A stretch of 5,495 bases of DNA from Alphaproteobacteria bacterium (GCA_028716765.1 JAQUPC010000126.1:1-5495), one strand, 5' to 3'. Counted from the stretch's first letter, positions 1-5,495 are shown. The notes: generated from the letters alone by a model not told the origin. Made by a program: numbers and translations.

Positions 1-317
1 TGGCCAAGGAACTTTCACGCCGCGCCACCGGAAAAACGCTTTACATTCTCGACGAGCCCACGACCGGCCTGCACTTCGAAGACGTGAAGAAATTGCTGGA
101 GGTGCTGCAAGCGCTTGTGGACCAGGGCAACACGGTAATCGTGATCGAGCACAATCTGGAAGTCATCAAGACCGCCGACCACATCATCGACCTCGGCCCC
201 GAAGGCGGCGACGGCGGCGGCAAAATCATCGCCACCGGCACGCCGGAACACATCGCAAAAACCGCGGGAAGTTATACAGGCCAGTATCTGGCGCGTATTT
301 TTACCAACAAAAATTAG
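1..317 (+). CDS. uvrA: UvrA, excinuclease ABC subunit A (C-terminal 104 residues, partial)
   Basis: This is the 3' end of uvrA; the 5' part lies outside the window and the reading frame starts at base 3. UvrA is the ATP-dependent damage-recognition subunit of cytoplasmic nucleotide excision repair, and it loads UvrB at lesions. The visible part is the end of the second ABC ATPase domain. It shows a Walker B/D-loop segment, [12 protein letters not shown], and an H-loop segment, VIVIEHN. The family's typical ending follows: [15 protein letters not shown], then GTPEHIA and SYTGQYL. The UvrA zinc fingers and signature motifs would lie upstream. The TAG stop at 315-317 overlaps the TAA stop of the convergent minus-strand gene. 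No T-tailed terminator follows it. Identification is from conserved motifs and is very secure. Confidence 0.97.
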   Translation, partial: AKELSRRATGKTLYILDEPTTGLHFEDVKKLLEVLQALVDQGNTVIVIEHNLEVIKTADHIIDLGPEGGDGGGKIIATGTPEHIAKTAGSYTGQYLARIFTNKN

Positions 318-808
318 TTGTGAACGCAAACCCGTGGTTTCGGCTTCCGGGAATACTCGTAATATTTCCCTTCCCGGTCCGGGCCTTCAACCCGGACATT
401 TCCGGGCTCGGGAGGCTGCACAGCGTTCAAAACCTCGAAATAATTTACGGGCTTTTTGTCAAGCGCATCCAGAGCCAAATGAAGGTGGGCATATTTGTCT
501 GGCTGGTGAGATGCGACTCTTTTCATATCCCCCAAGAGATTGGCAAATCCCACGGTTTCATAATTGACATCGCCATAAAGGTTGCCGCCCCTGTAATCTG
601 CATCTTCAAGCCCTTGTTTCCCCATTTTTAAATATTCAATGCGATAATTCTGCTCCGGCTTGCCAATACGGAGCCTTGTGATCCGCATATAATGTCCGTT
701 GCGCATATCAAATAAACCAGATGCGCTCGTGCCCGTCAGATCCTGATGGGATTCGGTTAAATAGCCTTCGATAAATCTCTCTTCCGTTAGATCGACGTTT
801 TTCCCCAT
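314..808 (-). CDS. Hypothetical soluble protein, 164 aa (possible paralogue of the 973-1452 gene)
   Basis: I do not recognise this protein. The ATG at 806-808 is preceded on the minus strand by GGGAG with a 7-nt spacer, which supports the start. It has no signal peptide or membrane segment and is rich in charged residues and tyrosine. Its central part (about residues 33-80) looks like beta strands: MRNGHYMRI, then [11 protein letters not shown], then [13 protein letters not shown] helical stretch follows (about 84-116), then a [11 protein letters not shown] segment and a basic tail ending [10 protein letters not shown]. The NG.Y motif, the helix and the P-V-x-Y segment occur in the same order in the protein encoded at 973-1452, so the two are probably diverged tandem copies. 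Its TAA stop overlaps the uvrA stop. It may be co-transcribed with the upstream gene across a 164-bp gap, but this is uncertain. Function unknown. Confidence 0.8.
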   Translation of the reverse strand: MGKNVDLTEERFIEGYLTESHQDLTGTSASGLFDMRNGHYMRITRLRIGKPEQNYRIEYLKMGKQGLEDADYRGGNLYGDVNYETVGFANLLGDMKRVASHQPDKYAHLHLALDALDKKPVNYFEVLNAVQPPEPGNVRVEGPDREGKYYEYSRKPKPRVCVHN

Positions 809-972
809 CTGTTATCTCCCACTAAACCGGGTTATGAAATAGTTTCACCTTCATTTGTAACAAACACCCCCCTCCCCCAACAATACTTTCATGCCGGAGA
901 TTCGCCCACAAAGAGTTCAACCGTCTCAATCTTTACTGTTAATCCCTTTGGCTGGCCCAGCAAATTCGGGAT
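809..972. other. 164-bp gap between the two minus-strand hypothetical genes
   Basis: No gene is seen here. On the minus strand the gap holds a G-rich run (complement of the C-rich stretch about 867-878) and a short inverted repeat, TGAAA-N3-TTTCA, at 835-847, just before the ribosome binding site of the downstream gene. I see no T-tailed hairpin that would terminate the upstream gene and no convincing promoter. Whether the pair forms one transcript is therefore open. Confidence 0.5.
816..820 (-). promoter_or_regulatory. Ribosome binding site of the 164-aa gene
   Basis: Minus-strand GGGAG lies 7 nt upstream of the ATG at 806-808. It supports that start for the small hypothetical gene. Confidence 0.6.
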
Positions 973-1452
973 TCAATTCCTTTGATTAACGGGGAGCAGG
1001 CGCGGCGCAGATCGGCCTGCCTTCATCGGGCCCGGAGAACAGGGCATTTGACCGGTTAGATCAAAAAGGGTTTTATAAGAAACCGGCTCCGGGCTTAGCT
1101 TTTCCCGCAACCGAATGTCCGCGTTCACAGCCGGTTCGATAGCAATTGAGGCCAGGATATTTTTCATCGACTCGAAGTCCATCGGAAAGTTGCTCTCTTG
1201 CCCTCCGAGTTGGCCCCTTGCATCAATTTGATATACAAGAACGTCAAAGGAGCGATCTCCCGGCTGCTTCCCCGGATACTTCGCCTTGAGGCCGAAATCC
1301 TCGCCGGTATATTCGGATTCGGGCGTTGTCCTGATCAAAGCATAACGGCCGTTCTCCATATTGGCCCAAACGATAAGAGAGCCATCTTCAGCCGGTTTCA
1401 TGCGTGTGCGGACGAACTGTTGCACGGGGCTTCCTTTTTGCGTTTCTTCCAT
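973..1452 (-). CDS. Hypothetical soluble protein, 159 aa (possible paralogue of the 314-808 gene)
   Basis: I do not recognise this protein. The frame is open up to 1527, but the ATG at 1450-1452 (protein starting MEETQKGSPVQQF) has a textbook AGGAGG 6 nt upstream, so I place the start there. The 25 extra upstream residues do not look like protein sequence under selection. The product has no membrane segment or signal peptide. Visible blocks are ENGRYALIRT (residues 33-42), a likely beta segment FDVLVYQIDARGQLGG (69-84), and a helix with FESMKNILASIA (93-104). A segment PEPVSYKTLFDLTG (121-134) follows, then a Pro/Arg-rich tail. NG.Y, the helix and the P-V-x-Y block match in order the protein at 314-808. 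It diverges from the membrane zinc-finger gene starting at 1552. Function unknown. Confidence 0.8.
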   Translation of the reverse strand: MEETQKGSPVQQFVRTRMKPAEDGSLIVWANMENGRYALIRTTPESEYTGEDFGLKAKYPGKQPGDRSFDVLVYQIDARGQLGGQESNFPMDFESMKNILASIAIEPAVNADIRLREKLSPEPVSYKTLFDLTGQMPCSPGPMKAGRSAPRLLPVNQRN

Positions 1453-1458
1453 CTGTTT

Positions 1459-1464
1459 CCTCCT
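1459..1464 (-). promoter_or_regulatory. Consensus Shine-Dalgarno that fixes the start of the 159-aa gene
   Basis: Minus-strand AGGAGG with a 6-nt spacer to the ATG at 1450-1452. It is much stronger than anything in front of the longer in-frame start at 1527, so it decides in favour of the shorter protein. Confidence 0.8.
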
Positions 1465-1539
1465 GTAAATTCGTGATATGCGATAATAAACAACAGAGTT
1501 GTAGCAGGTGCCGTCCGCGCAAGACAATATCTGGCCTTC

Positions 1540-1543
1540 AGGA
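1540..1543 (+). promoter_or_regulatory. Weak ribosome binding site before the TTG start at 1552
   Basis: AGGA with an 8-nt spacer to TTG at 1552-1554. It supports the TTG start. A competing ATG at 1630 has GAGGG at 1615-1619, about 10 nt upstream of it. Confidence 0.45.
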
Positions 1544-1551
1544 TTTGCCCT

Positions 1552-3075
1552 TTGACCGATACGCCGCTGTTAACCTTAACCGATAAAGCTGTGATCCGGC
1601 TTCAAGCGTTGGCCGAGGGCAACGGCCTTATGCCTGAATCCATTAAGCTTCTTGAATCCGAAGAAAAAGTTTACACGGTCGAAGGCCTGCTCAGTCTTGC
1701 CCCACAGGTCGAAATTCAAGCCCGTTCCTACGCCGGCCCGATCAGAGGCAAAGACCGCGTGGCCTTGCCGGGATTTGCGGCGCTGCAAGAAGAAGTGAAC
1801 CGGCGCAAAAAAACCTTTCAGGAGTCGGCAGACTGGTTGCCGGAAGCCCTTAAGGAACTTCAGGAAACGCCGGGCTACGGGTGGGGACATGATGGCGGCA
1901 AAATCGCTTTCCCCGAACGGAAAGTCACGCTGGCAGCAAGTGAGAAATGCCCGGCCTGTCTCGGCGCCGGACAGTTAACTTGTGACCAGTGCCAGGGCCG
2001 CACCGTTATCATCTGTCCCTATTGTTACGGACGCGGTCAGGAGAATTGCTACAACTGTTTCGGCAAGGGGACGGATCCCGTCAATCCGCAGCAGCCCTGC
2101 CCTATTTGCCGGGGCACGCGCTTTGCGCCTTGCCGCTATTGTAAAGCAACGGGGAACTTGCCTTGCCCCAACTGTCAGGGGCGCGGCGGGACGCCTTGCC
2201 CAACCTGCAAAAGCACGGGATTCCTGACGCAAGAAGCCGATGTCGATGCCAACGCTTCGCTGCATTTCGCGATCAAGAAAGGCGCGCCCTTGCCCAGCGG
2301 GCTTCTTCGCAGCCTCGACCGCCTCGGCATGGCCAATCTCGTCAAGGGGCACGGCGACATCGAGTTCGTGGCTCCGGTTCCAGACGTTTCCGGCACACTG
2401 AAGAACACAATCATCCTGCGCGCCCGGATTCCTTATGCGGATATAAAACTGCAGATGAGCGGCAAAGTCGTGATCGCCGCTGCCTTTGGCAAGCGAGGAT
2501 TGATGTCCGGGATTCCGTCCTTCCTTGATGAATCTCTCAAGCCTTGGCGAGAACATCTGGCGCGCGCTGCAGAAGGAACCGAATCTCTCGATAAGGCTCT
2601 TGAAGCCCGCGCTTTGCGTGAAGCGCTTGACCTCAAGCTTAGCGGCAAAGATTTGGTTAATGATCTGCGGCGTTTGTATCCTATCGGCCTCTCATCGAAA
2701 ACGGCCGGGGAAATCCTTGATCATATGGAGAAGGCGTTACGCCGGATAACCTTGAGAGAACGTCTGATTGTAGCTGTGTTAAGCCTTTTTTTAAGCGCTG
2801 CTTTATTCACAGGTCTTTTTCTGACTCCGCTTCATGCGGCAATAACCAAAAACCTGACACCTCGTTTCGTCCTGCTTGTCGAGTCGCTGTTGCCGGCGGC
2901 CGCTATAGGCTTGAGCGGATTCGCCTTCGTCCACGCCGCAAAATGGGTGTTGCAGAGGCGCTACCCGCGATCCGATGTCCGGCTCACCCAAAGCATCGGC
3001 CGGATCGGCTACGGCACGCTGGCCGGGATTCTGGTGATTTATGTAATTGCCTATCTATTGGCGAAAAATCTTTGA
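1552..3075 (+). CDS. Membrane-anchored protein with eight-CxxC DnaJ-like zinc-finger region, 507 aa
   Basis: I do not recognise the family as a whole. Residues 1-130 are an unrecognised N-terminal region. Residues 133-219 are a cysteine-rich region with eight CxxC motifs, first cysteines at 133, 144, 155, 166, 183, 194, 205 and 216. Several are CxxCxGxG as in the DnaJ zinc-binding domain (CPACLGAG, CPYCYGRG, CYNCFGKG, CPNCQGRG). No J domain (HPD) is present, so this is not DnaJ. Residues about 230-400 are probably a mixed globular and helical region. Three hydrophobic segments follow, about 405-424, 438-463 and 488-505. The basic residues before the first and between the second and third (KWVLQRRYPRSDVR) suggest that the cysteine-rich part faces the cytoplasm. 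The start is TTG at 1552 with AGGA 8 nt upstream; ATG at 1630 is an alternative that would remove 26 residues. By analogy with DnaJ-like zinc fingers, it may bind zinc and unfolded or partner proteins at the membrane; this is inference. Confidence 0.85.
   Translation: MTDTPLLTLTDKAVIRLQALAEGNGLMPESIKLLESEEKVYTVEGLLSLAPQVEIQARSYAGPIRGKDRVALPGFAALQEEVNRRKKTFQESADWLPEALKELQETPGYGWGHDGGKIAFPERKVTLAASEKCPACLGAGQLTCDQCQGRTVIICPYCYGRGQENCYNCFGKGTDPVNPQQPCPICRGTRFAPCRYCKATGNLPCPNCQGRGGTPCPTCKSTGFLTQEADVDANASLHFAIKKGAPLPSGLLRSLDRLGMANLVKGHGDIEFVAPVPDVSGTLKNTIILRARIPYADIKLQMSGKVVIAAAFGKRGLMSGIPSFLDESLKPWREHLARAAEGTESLDKALEARALREALDLKLSGKDLVNDLRRLYPIGLSSKTAGEILDHMEKALRRITLRERLIVAVLSLFLSAALFTGLFLTPLHAAITKNLTPRFVLLVESLLPAAAIGLSGFAFVHAAKWVLQRRYPRSDVRLTQSIGRIGYGTLAGILVIYVIAYLLAKNL
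1948..2208 (+). repeat. Eight CxxC motifs with 11-residue (33-bp) periodicity
   Basis: Inside the 507-aa gene, two blocks of four CxxC motifs are each spaced exactly 11 residues apart (133, 144, 155, 166 and 183, 194, 205, 216). A 17-residue step separates the blocks. The consensus is roughly CPxCxGxGxxx. Canonical DnaJ has four such motifs with uneven spacing, so this array is twice as long and more regular. The two halves align to each other, which suggests an internal duplication. If motifs pair as in DnaJ, four zinc ions would be bound. Confidence 0.85.
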
Positions 3076-3097
3076 TTCACAAAGACGCGAATGAAAA

Positions 3098-3141
3098 GGT
3101 TAACCCAAAAGCTTAACGTTAATGAAGCCGCTATTAACCAT
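3098..3141. promoter_or_regulatory. Cluster of TTAAC motifs, possible regulator-binding sites
   Basis: Three TTAAC motifs occur at 3100-3104, 3113-3117 and 3134-3138. The first lies in the palindrome GGTTAACC (3098-3105) and the second in TTAACGTTAA (3113-3122). The third reads TTAACCAT (3134-3141). The alphaproteobacterial cell-cycle regulator CtrA binds TTAA-N7-TTAA and half-sites of the TTAACCAT type. The full spacing is not met here (the first two TTAA are 9 bp apart), so only half-site similarity can be claimed. Confidence 0.3.
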
Positions 3142-3163
3142 TTTGTAATTTCTTTATACAAAA
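3141..3163. promoter_or_regulatory. Inverted repeat TTTTGTA-N9-TACAAAA, candidate operator
   Basis: A perfect 7-bp dyad (arms 3141-3147 and 3157-3163) ends 10 bp before the TTGACA box at 3174-3179. Its size and position suit a dimeric regulator, but there is no T-tailed terminator geometry. AT-rich arms can arise by chance, so confidence is modest. Confidence 0.35.
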
Positions 3164-3173
3164 GCTTTAAATA

Positions 3174-3203
3174 TTGACACCTCATAATACTACGAATGAT
3201 GAT
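3174..3203 (+). promoter_or_regulatory. Candidate promoter of the 169-aa gene
   Basis: TTGACA at 3174-3179 is a perfect housekeeping-type -35 box. Only weak -10 boxes follow: AATGAT at 3195-3200 (spacer 15) or GATGAT at 3198-3203 (spacer 18), each 4 of 6. Either would start a transcript about 55 nt before the ATG at 3264. A weak -10 overlapped by a dyad would fit an activated or repressed promoter, which is inference. Confidence 0.4.
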
Positions 3204-3224
3204 TGGCGTTCGATTCGTTCGTAG
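3190..3224. promoter_or_regulatory. Inverted repeat CTACGAA...TTCGTAG over the -10 region
   Basis: The arms at 3190-3196 and 3218-3224 are perfect complements. Two further pairs (3198-3199 with 3215-3216) extend the stem past one T/G position, leaving a 15-nt loop. It overlaps the candidate -10 box and expected transcription start, so it could be an operator or, if transcribed, part of a 5' leader hairpin. It contains a GATTC site, and a GAATC site starts at its last base. Confidence 0.4.
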
Positions 3225-3252
3225 AATCTCTTTTTTAAATCGAGTCAGTTGC

Positions 3253-3256
3253 GGAG
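3253..3256 (+). promoter_or_regulatory. Ribosome binding site fixing the ATG at 3264
   Basis: GGAG with a 7-nt spacer to ATG at 3264-3266. This is preferred over the in-frame TTG at 3249, which would place the GGAG inside the coding region. Confidence 0.7.
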
Positions 3257-3263
3257 TGAAATC

Positions 3264-3773
3264 ATGAAACAGACGGTCGCGGATATCCTGGCTTCTTACC
3301 TCCACGATGTCGAAGGCGCGGAAGAAAAATTTGGCGCGTTGTTGTCCCGGCTCGGCGAAAATTCAACGCAACTCAAACCTGTTTTACACTCTCTGCCGCC
3401 CCTCTTGGCTAACATGGATAATGGTCGCCGCGTCCACGCCGTCAGCGTTGCTAAACGCGCCCTTGACGCCTGCGGCGATACCCCTCATCTGATAAACGGT
3501 TTCGTCACGCAGCTGCTTGAAATTTTTCCGGCCGAAAGATTGAAAAAAGAACCTGTTTTTTATCCGCTTATGCAAGCCATGAGACAATCTTGCGAAAAAG
3601 GAATGCAGGCACTGGAGTGTAAGAGAGATGACGGTTCCCGCCTGATCAATTACAGCCTGCGTGAACACCACAACGTTTTGTCGGATATATTAGGATTATC
3701 CCGCTTAAAAAGACCGGCGACTCATTCAGGCAGCACTTTTTTCCGGAGATTCCCGCATCTAGAGTTTGCATAA
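3264..3773 (+). CDS. Hypothetical protein, probably all-helical, 169 aa
   Basis: I do not recognise this protein. It starts MKQTVADILASYLHD and ends FRRFPHLEFA. It has no signal peptide, membrane segment or recognisable catalytic motif. Several amphipathic helices are likely, about residues 2-30, 36-50, 56-70, 76-88 and 97-117, followed by a basic, less ordered tail (146-163). Its three cysteines (70, 110, 119) form no CxxC pair. The start is set by GGAG 7 nt upstream of the ATG. It is downstream of and co-oriented with the 507-aa membrane protein, but a 188-bp AT-rich region with its own candidate promoter lies between them, so it is probably an independent unit. It ends 18 bp before a strong terminator shared with atpA from the other strand. 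Function unknown. Confidence 0.8.
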   Translation: MKQTVADILASYLHDVEGAEEKFGALLSRLGENSTQLKPVLHSLPPLLANMDNGRRVHAVSVAKRALDACGDTPHLINGFVTQLLEIFPAERLKKEPVFYPLMQAMRQSCEKGMQALECKRDDGSRLINYSLREHHNVLSDILGLSRLKRPATHSGSTFFRRFPHLEFA

Positions 3774-3790
3774 GCTTCGGGCTAAAAACA

Positions 3791-3825
3791 AAAACTCCCG
3801 GTCTTTTCAGGACCGGGAGTTTTTT
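3791..3825. terminator. Bidirectional intrinsic terminator between the 169-aa gene and atpA
   Basis: A perfect 13-bp stem (3791-3803 with 3811-3823) has a GC-rich core, CTCCCGGTC/GACCGGGAG, and a 7-nt loop, TTTTCAG. On the plus strand it is followed by a run of T (3820-3825). On the minus strand the A-rich left flank gives a T run as well. It lies 18 bp after the 169-aa stop and about 28 bp after the atpA stop, so it should end transcription from both sides. Confidence 0.93.
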
Positions 3826-3852
3826 ATTGGATAAACAACTTTGGAAGCTATG

Positions 3853-5385
3853 TCAGGCGGCGAATGCCTTCGTATACTCTTCCATAAAGGCTTTCAGCTT
3901 CCCTTCCGTTTCCGGCGAAATCTGTTTGTCCTTGCGGATAGCGGCGAGAATGGAACCCCCCGGCCCGCGCAGTTCGGTCAGAAGACCTTTTTCATAGCGC
4001 GACACGTCGTCGACCTTCACCTTGTCAAGATATCCCTTCACGCCCGAATAGATTACGGCCACCTGCTCCTCAACCGTAAGCGGCGCGTATTGCGCTTGCT
4101 TGAGAAGCTCCGTCAAACGGCGTCCGCGATTCAACAATTTCTGCGTCGCTGCGTCCAGATCCGAAGCGAACTGCGAAAAGGATTCCATTTCGCGGAACTG
4201 GGCAAGATCGAGCTTGATAGACCCTGCGACCTGCTTCATAGCCTTGATCTGCGCGGCCGACCCGACACGGCTCACCGAAAGTCCGACGTTGATAGCCGGA
4301 CGAACACCCTTATAGAACAACGCGGTTTCAAGAAAAATCTGCCCGTCCGTGATCGAAATCACGTTCGTCGGAATGTACGCGGTCACGTCGCCGGCCTGCG
4401 TCTCGATGATCGGCAGAGCCGTCAGCGAACCGCCCTTTTCCTTGTCGCTCATCTTCGCGGCGCGTTCAAGCAGGCGCGAATGCAGATAGAACACGTCGCC
4501 GGGGTATGCCTCCCGTCCCGGCGGGCGGCGCAGTAAAAGCGACATCTGACGATAGGCCACGGCCTGTTTCGACAAATCGTCGTACACGATCACGGCATGC
4601 ATGCCGTTGTCGCGGAAATATTCGCCCATCGCGCAACCGGCGTAGGGCGCGATAAATTGCATCGGCGCCGGTTCGGAAGCTGTGGCTGCGACGATGATCG
4701 AGTATTCAAGCGCGCCGGCGTCTTCAAGAACTTTCACGATCTGCGCCACGGTCGAACGCTTTTGTCCGATAGCCACATAAATGCAGTAAAGCTTCTGCGA
4801 TTCGTCACTTCCCTTGTTGATGGGCTTCTGATTGATGAACGTGTCGATCGCCACCGCCGTCTTGCCGGTCTGACGATCGCCGATGATCAGCTCGCGCTGA
4901 CCGCGCCCGATCGGCACCAGCGAATCGATGGCCTTAAGGCCGGTTTGCATCGGCTCACTCACGGACTGCCTCGGGATGATGCCGGGCGCCTTCACCTCGA
5001 TGCGCTCCATCTTAACGTCTTTGAGCGGCCCCTTGCCGTCGATCGGATTGCCAAGAGCATCGACCACGCGGCCCAGAAGGCCCTTGCCGACCGGCACGTC
5101 AACGATGGCGTCGGTGCGCTTGACCATATCGCCTTCGCGAATGCTGCGGTCGTCGCCGAAGATCACGACGCCCACGCTGTCGGTTTCCAGATTGAGCGCC
5201 ATGCCTTTCACGCCGTTATGGAACTCGACCATTTCACCGGCGCGCACGTTGTCGAGCCCGTAAACGATAGCCACACCGTCGCCGACCTTTAAAACCTGGC
5301 CAACCTCCGCCACTTCGGCGGCGGCGCCAATCTGCGCCATCTGTTTCTTTAAAACGGCTGAAATTTCCGATGCGCGGATATCCAT
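3853..5385 (-). CDS. atpA: ATP synthase F1 subunit alpha
   Basis: Complete 510-residue alpha subunit of F1Fo ATP synthase, full length for the family. With beta it forms the alpha3beta3 head on the cytoplasmic side of the inner membrane; alpha carries the non-catalytic nucleotide sites and supplies the arginine finger. Visible motifs are the N-terminal [15 protein letters not shown], which contacts delta, and the P-loop GDRQTGKT (residues 169-176). [16 protein letters not shown] (265-280) is the Walker B region. The family signature [13 protein letters not shown] (363-375) includes the arginine finger R373. The ATG at 5383-5385 directly follows the atpH stop (TAA-ATG). An AGGAGG 8 nt upstream lies inside the end of atpH, so translation is probably coupled. 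Unusually, no atpG follows: the gene ends at a terminator and faces an unrelated plus-strand gene. Confidence 0.99.
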   Translation of the reverse strand: MDIRASEISAVLKKQMAQIGAAAEVAEVGQVLKVGDGVAIVYGLDNVRAGEMVEFHNGVKGMALNLETDSVGVVIFGDDRSIREGDMVKRTDAIVDVPVGKGLLGRVVDALGNPIDGKGPLKDVKMERIEVKAPGIIPRQSVSEPMQTGLKAIDSLVPIGRGQRELIIGDRQTGKTAVAIDTFINQKPINKGSDESQKLYCIYVAIGQKRSTVAQIVKVLEDAGALEYSIIVAATASEPAPMQFIAPYAGCAMGEYFRDNGMHAVIVYDDLSKQAVAYRQMSLLLRRPPGREAYPGDVFYLHSRLLERAAKMSDKEKGGSLTALPIIETQAGDVTAYIPTNVISITDGQIFLETALFYKGVRPAINVGLSVSRVGSAAQIKAMKQVAGSIKLDLAQFREMESFSQFASDLDAATQKLLNRGRRLTELLKQAQYAPLTVEEQVAVIYSGVKGYLDKVKVDDVSRYEKGLLTELRGPGGSILAAIRKDKQISPETEGKLKAFMEEYTKAFAA

Positions 5386-5495
5386 TTACGCTGCCTCCTG
5401 TTGTGCCTTCAATTGACGTTCCAGCCGCGCCAACTTGCCCCGAACCGAGGCATCAAACTGACGCGAACCAATTTTTACCATCAGCCCGCCCAGCA
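5386..5495 (-). CDS. atpH: ATP synthase F1 subunit delta (C-terminal 35 residues, partial)
   Basis: Only the last 35 codons are in the window; the gene continues to the right. The visible sequence contains LGGLMVKIGSRQFDASVRGK and then LARLERQLKAQQEAA. The pattern GG-x-V-x-IG-x(4)-D-x-S-x-R-x-KL is the characteristic C-terminal end of the delta (OSCP-type) subunit. This subunit joins the top of the F1 head to the peripheral stalk. Its TAA stop abuts the atpA ATG, and the atpA ribosome binding site lies within its last codons. Position just upstream of atpA is the usual alphaproteobacterial order. Confidence 0.93.
   Translation of the reverse strand, partial: LGGLMVKIGSRQFDASVRGKLARLERQLKAQQEAA
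5394..5399 (-). promoter_or_regulatory. Shine-Dalgarno of atpA inside the atpH coding end
   Basis: Minus-strand AGGAGG, 8 nt from the atpA ATG and inside the last atpH codons. Together with the abutting stop and start codons it points to coupled translation of delta and alpha. Confidence 0.75.

Larger units (their letters stand above)
1453..1551. promoter_or_regulatory. Divergent intergenic region, promoters not resolved
   Basis: These 99 bp separate the minus-strand 159-aa gene from the plus-strand 507-aa gene and should contain promoters for both. On the minus strand TATTAT (complement at 1483-1488) resembles a -10 box about 30 nt before the start codon. No matching -35 is seen 16-18 bp upstream of it. 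On the plus strand I find only weak matches. This is a positional inference, not a motif-based promoter call. Confidence 0.35.

Noticed and set aside
377..397. Perfect 7-bp GC-rich hairpin (GTCCGGG...CCCGGAC), possible uvrA terminator
   Set aside because: It lies inside the coding region of the convergent 164-aa gene, 60 bp past the uvrA stop, and has no T tract, so it does not qualify as an intrinsic terminator.
1576..1620. N terminus of the 507-aa protein (LTLTDKAVIRLQAL) resembles the start of A-type Fe-S assembly proteins
   Set aside because: The match is only about 12 residues. The conserved cysteines and the rest of that fold do not follow, so it is probably chance.
1975..2556. Minus-strand open frame of 193 codons antisense to the cysteine-rich gene
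   Set aside because: It is a shadow of the regular Cys/Gly codons of the plus-strand gene, which has a clear domain and membrane segments.
3100..3116. Full CtrA box (TTAA-N7-TTAA)
   Set aside because: The two TTAA tetramers are 9 bp apart instead of 7, and no other pair in the region fits. Only half-site similarity is claimed.
3051..3305. 84-codon minus-strand frame across the 3076-3263 intergenic region
   Set aside because: It overlaps the ends of two better-supported plus-strand genes and runs through the promoter-like region. Its composition is that of translated AT-rich noncoding DNA.
3841..4536. Long plus-strand open frame antisense to atpA (231 codons)
   Set aside because: It lies wholly inside the highly conserved atpA gene on the other strand. 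It reads as a His/Arg/Leu-rich shadow typical of antisense frames in GC-biased genes, with no recognisable domain.
4597..5292. Second long plus-strand open frame antisense to atpA (231 codons)
   Set aside because: Same reasoning: it is fully covered by atpA, and its composition (many His, Asp, Ala, Leu) mirrors atpA codons read backward.

Overview
The window looks like a piece of an alphaproteobacterial chromosome. The AtpA and AtpH sequences are of the alphaproteobacterial type (AtpA begins [15 protein letters not shown]), and AtpH lies directly upstream of AtpA, as in the usual atpHAGDC cluster. GC content is moderate, and the intergenic DNA is more AT-rich. I cannot name an order or genus. 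No tRNA, rRNA, insertion sequence, integrase or CRISPR array is visible.

Layout from left to right: (1) bases 1-317, plus strand, hold the 3' end of uvrA (excinuclease ABC subunit A). (2) Bases 314-808 and 973-1452, minus strand, hold two small unrecognised soluble proteins that look like diverged tandem paralogues. The first converges on uvrA and overlaps its stop codon. (3) Bases 1552-3075, plus strand, hold a 507-residue unrecognised protein. It has eight CxxC motifs in a DnaJ-like cysteine-rich region and three C-terminal membrane segments. (4) Bases 3076-3263 are an AT-rich control region with inverted repeats, a perfect TTGACA box, TTAAC motifs and three clustered GANTC sites. (5) Bases 3264-3773, plus strand, hold an unrecognised, probably helical 169-residue protein. 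(6) A strong bidirectional terminator lies at 3791-3825. (7) Bases 3853-5385, minus strand, are complete atpA, preceded by the 3' end of atpH at 5386-5495.

The two ends are housekeeping genes for DNA repair and ATP synthesis. The middle 3.5 kb is four genes of unknown function arranged as a divergent set (two minus, two plus). I see no biochemical link between them beyond adjacency.

Three points deserve a second look. The atp operon stops after atpA at a terminator, with no atpG, atpD or atpC downstream. The membrane protein carries an eight-CxxC array with exact 11-residue spacing inside each half. The control region in front of the 169-residue gene is unusually dense in possible regulatory motifs. 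I do not see convincing evidence of a defence system or mobile system.
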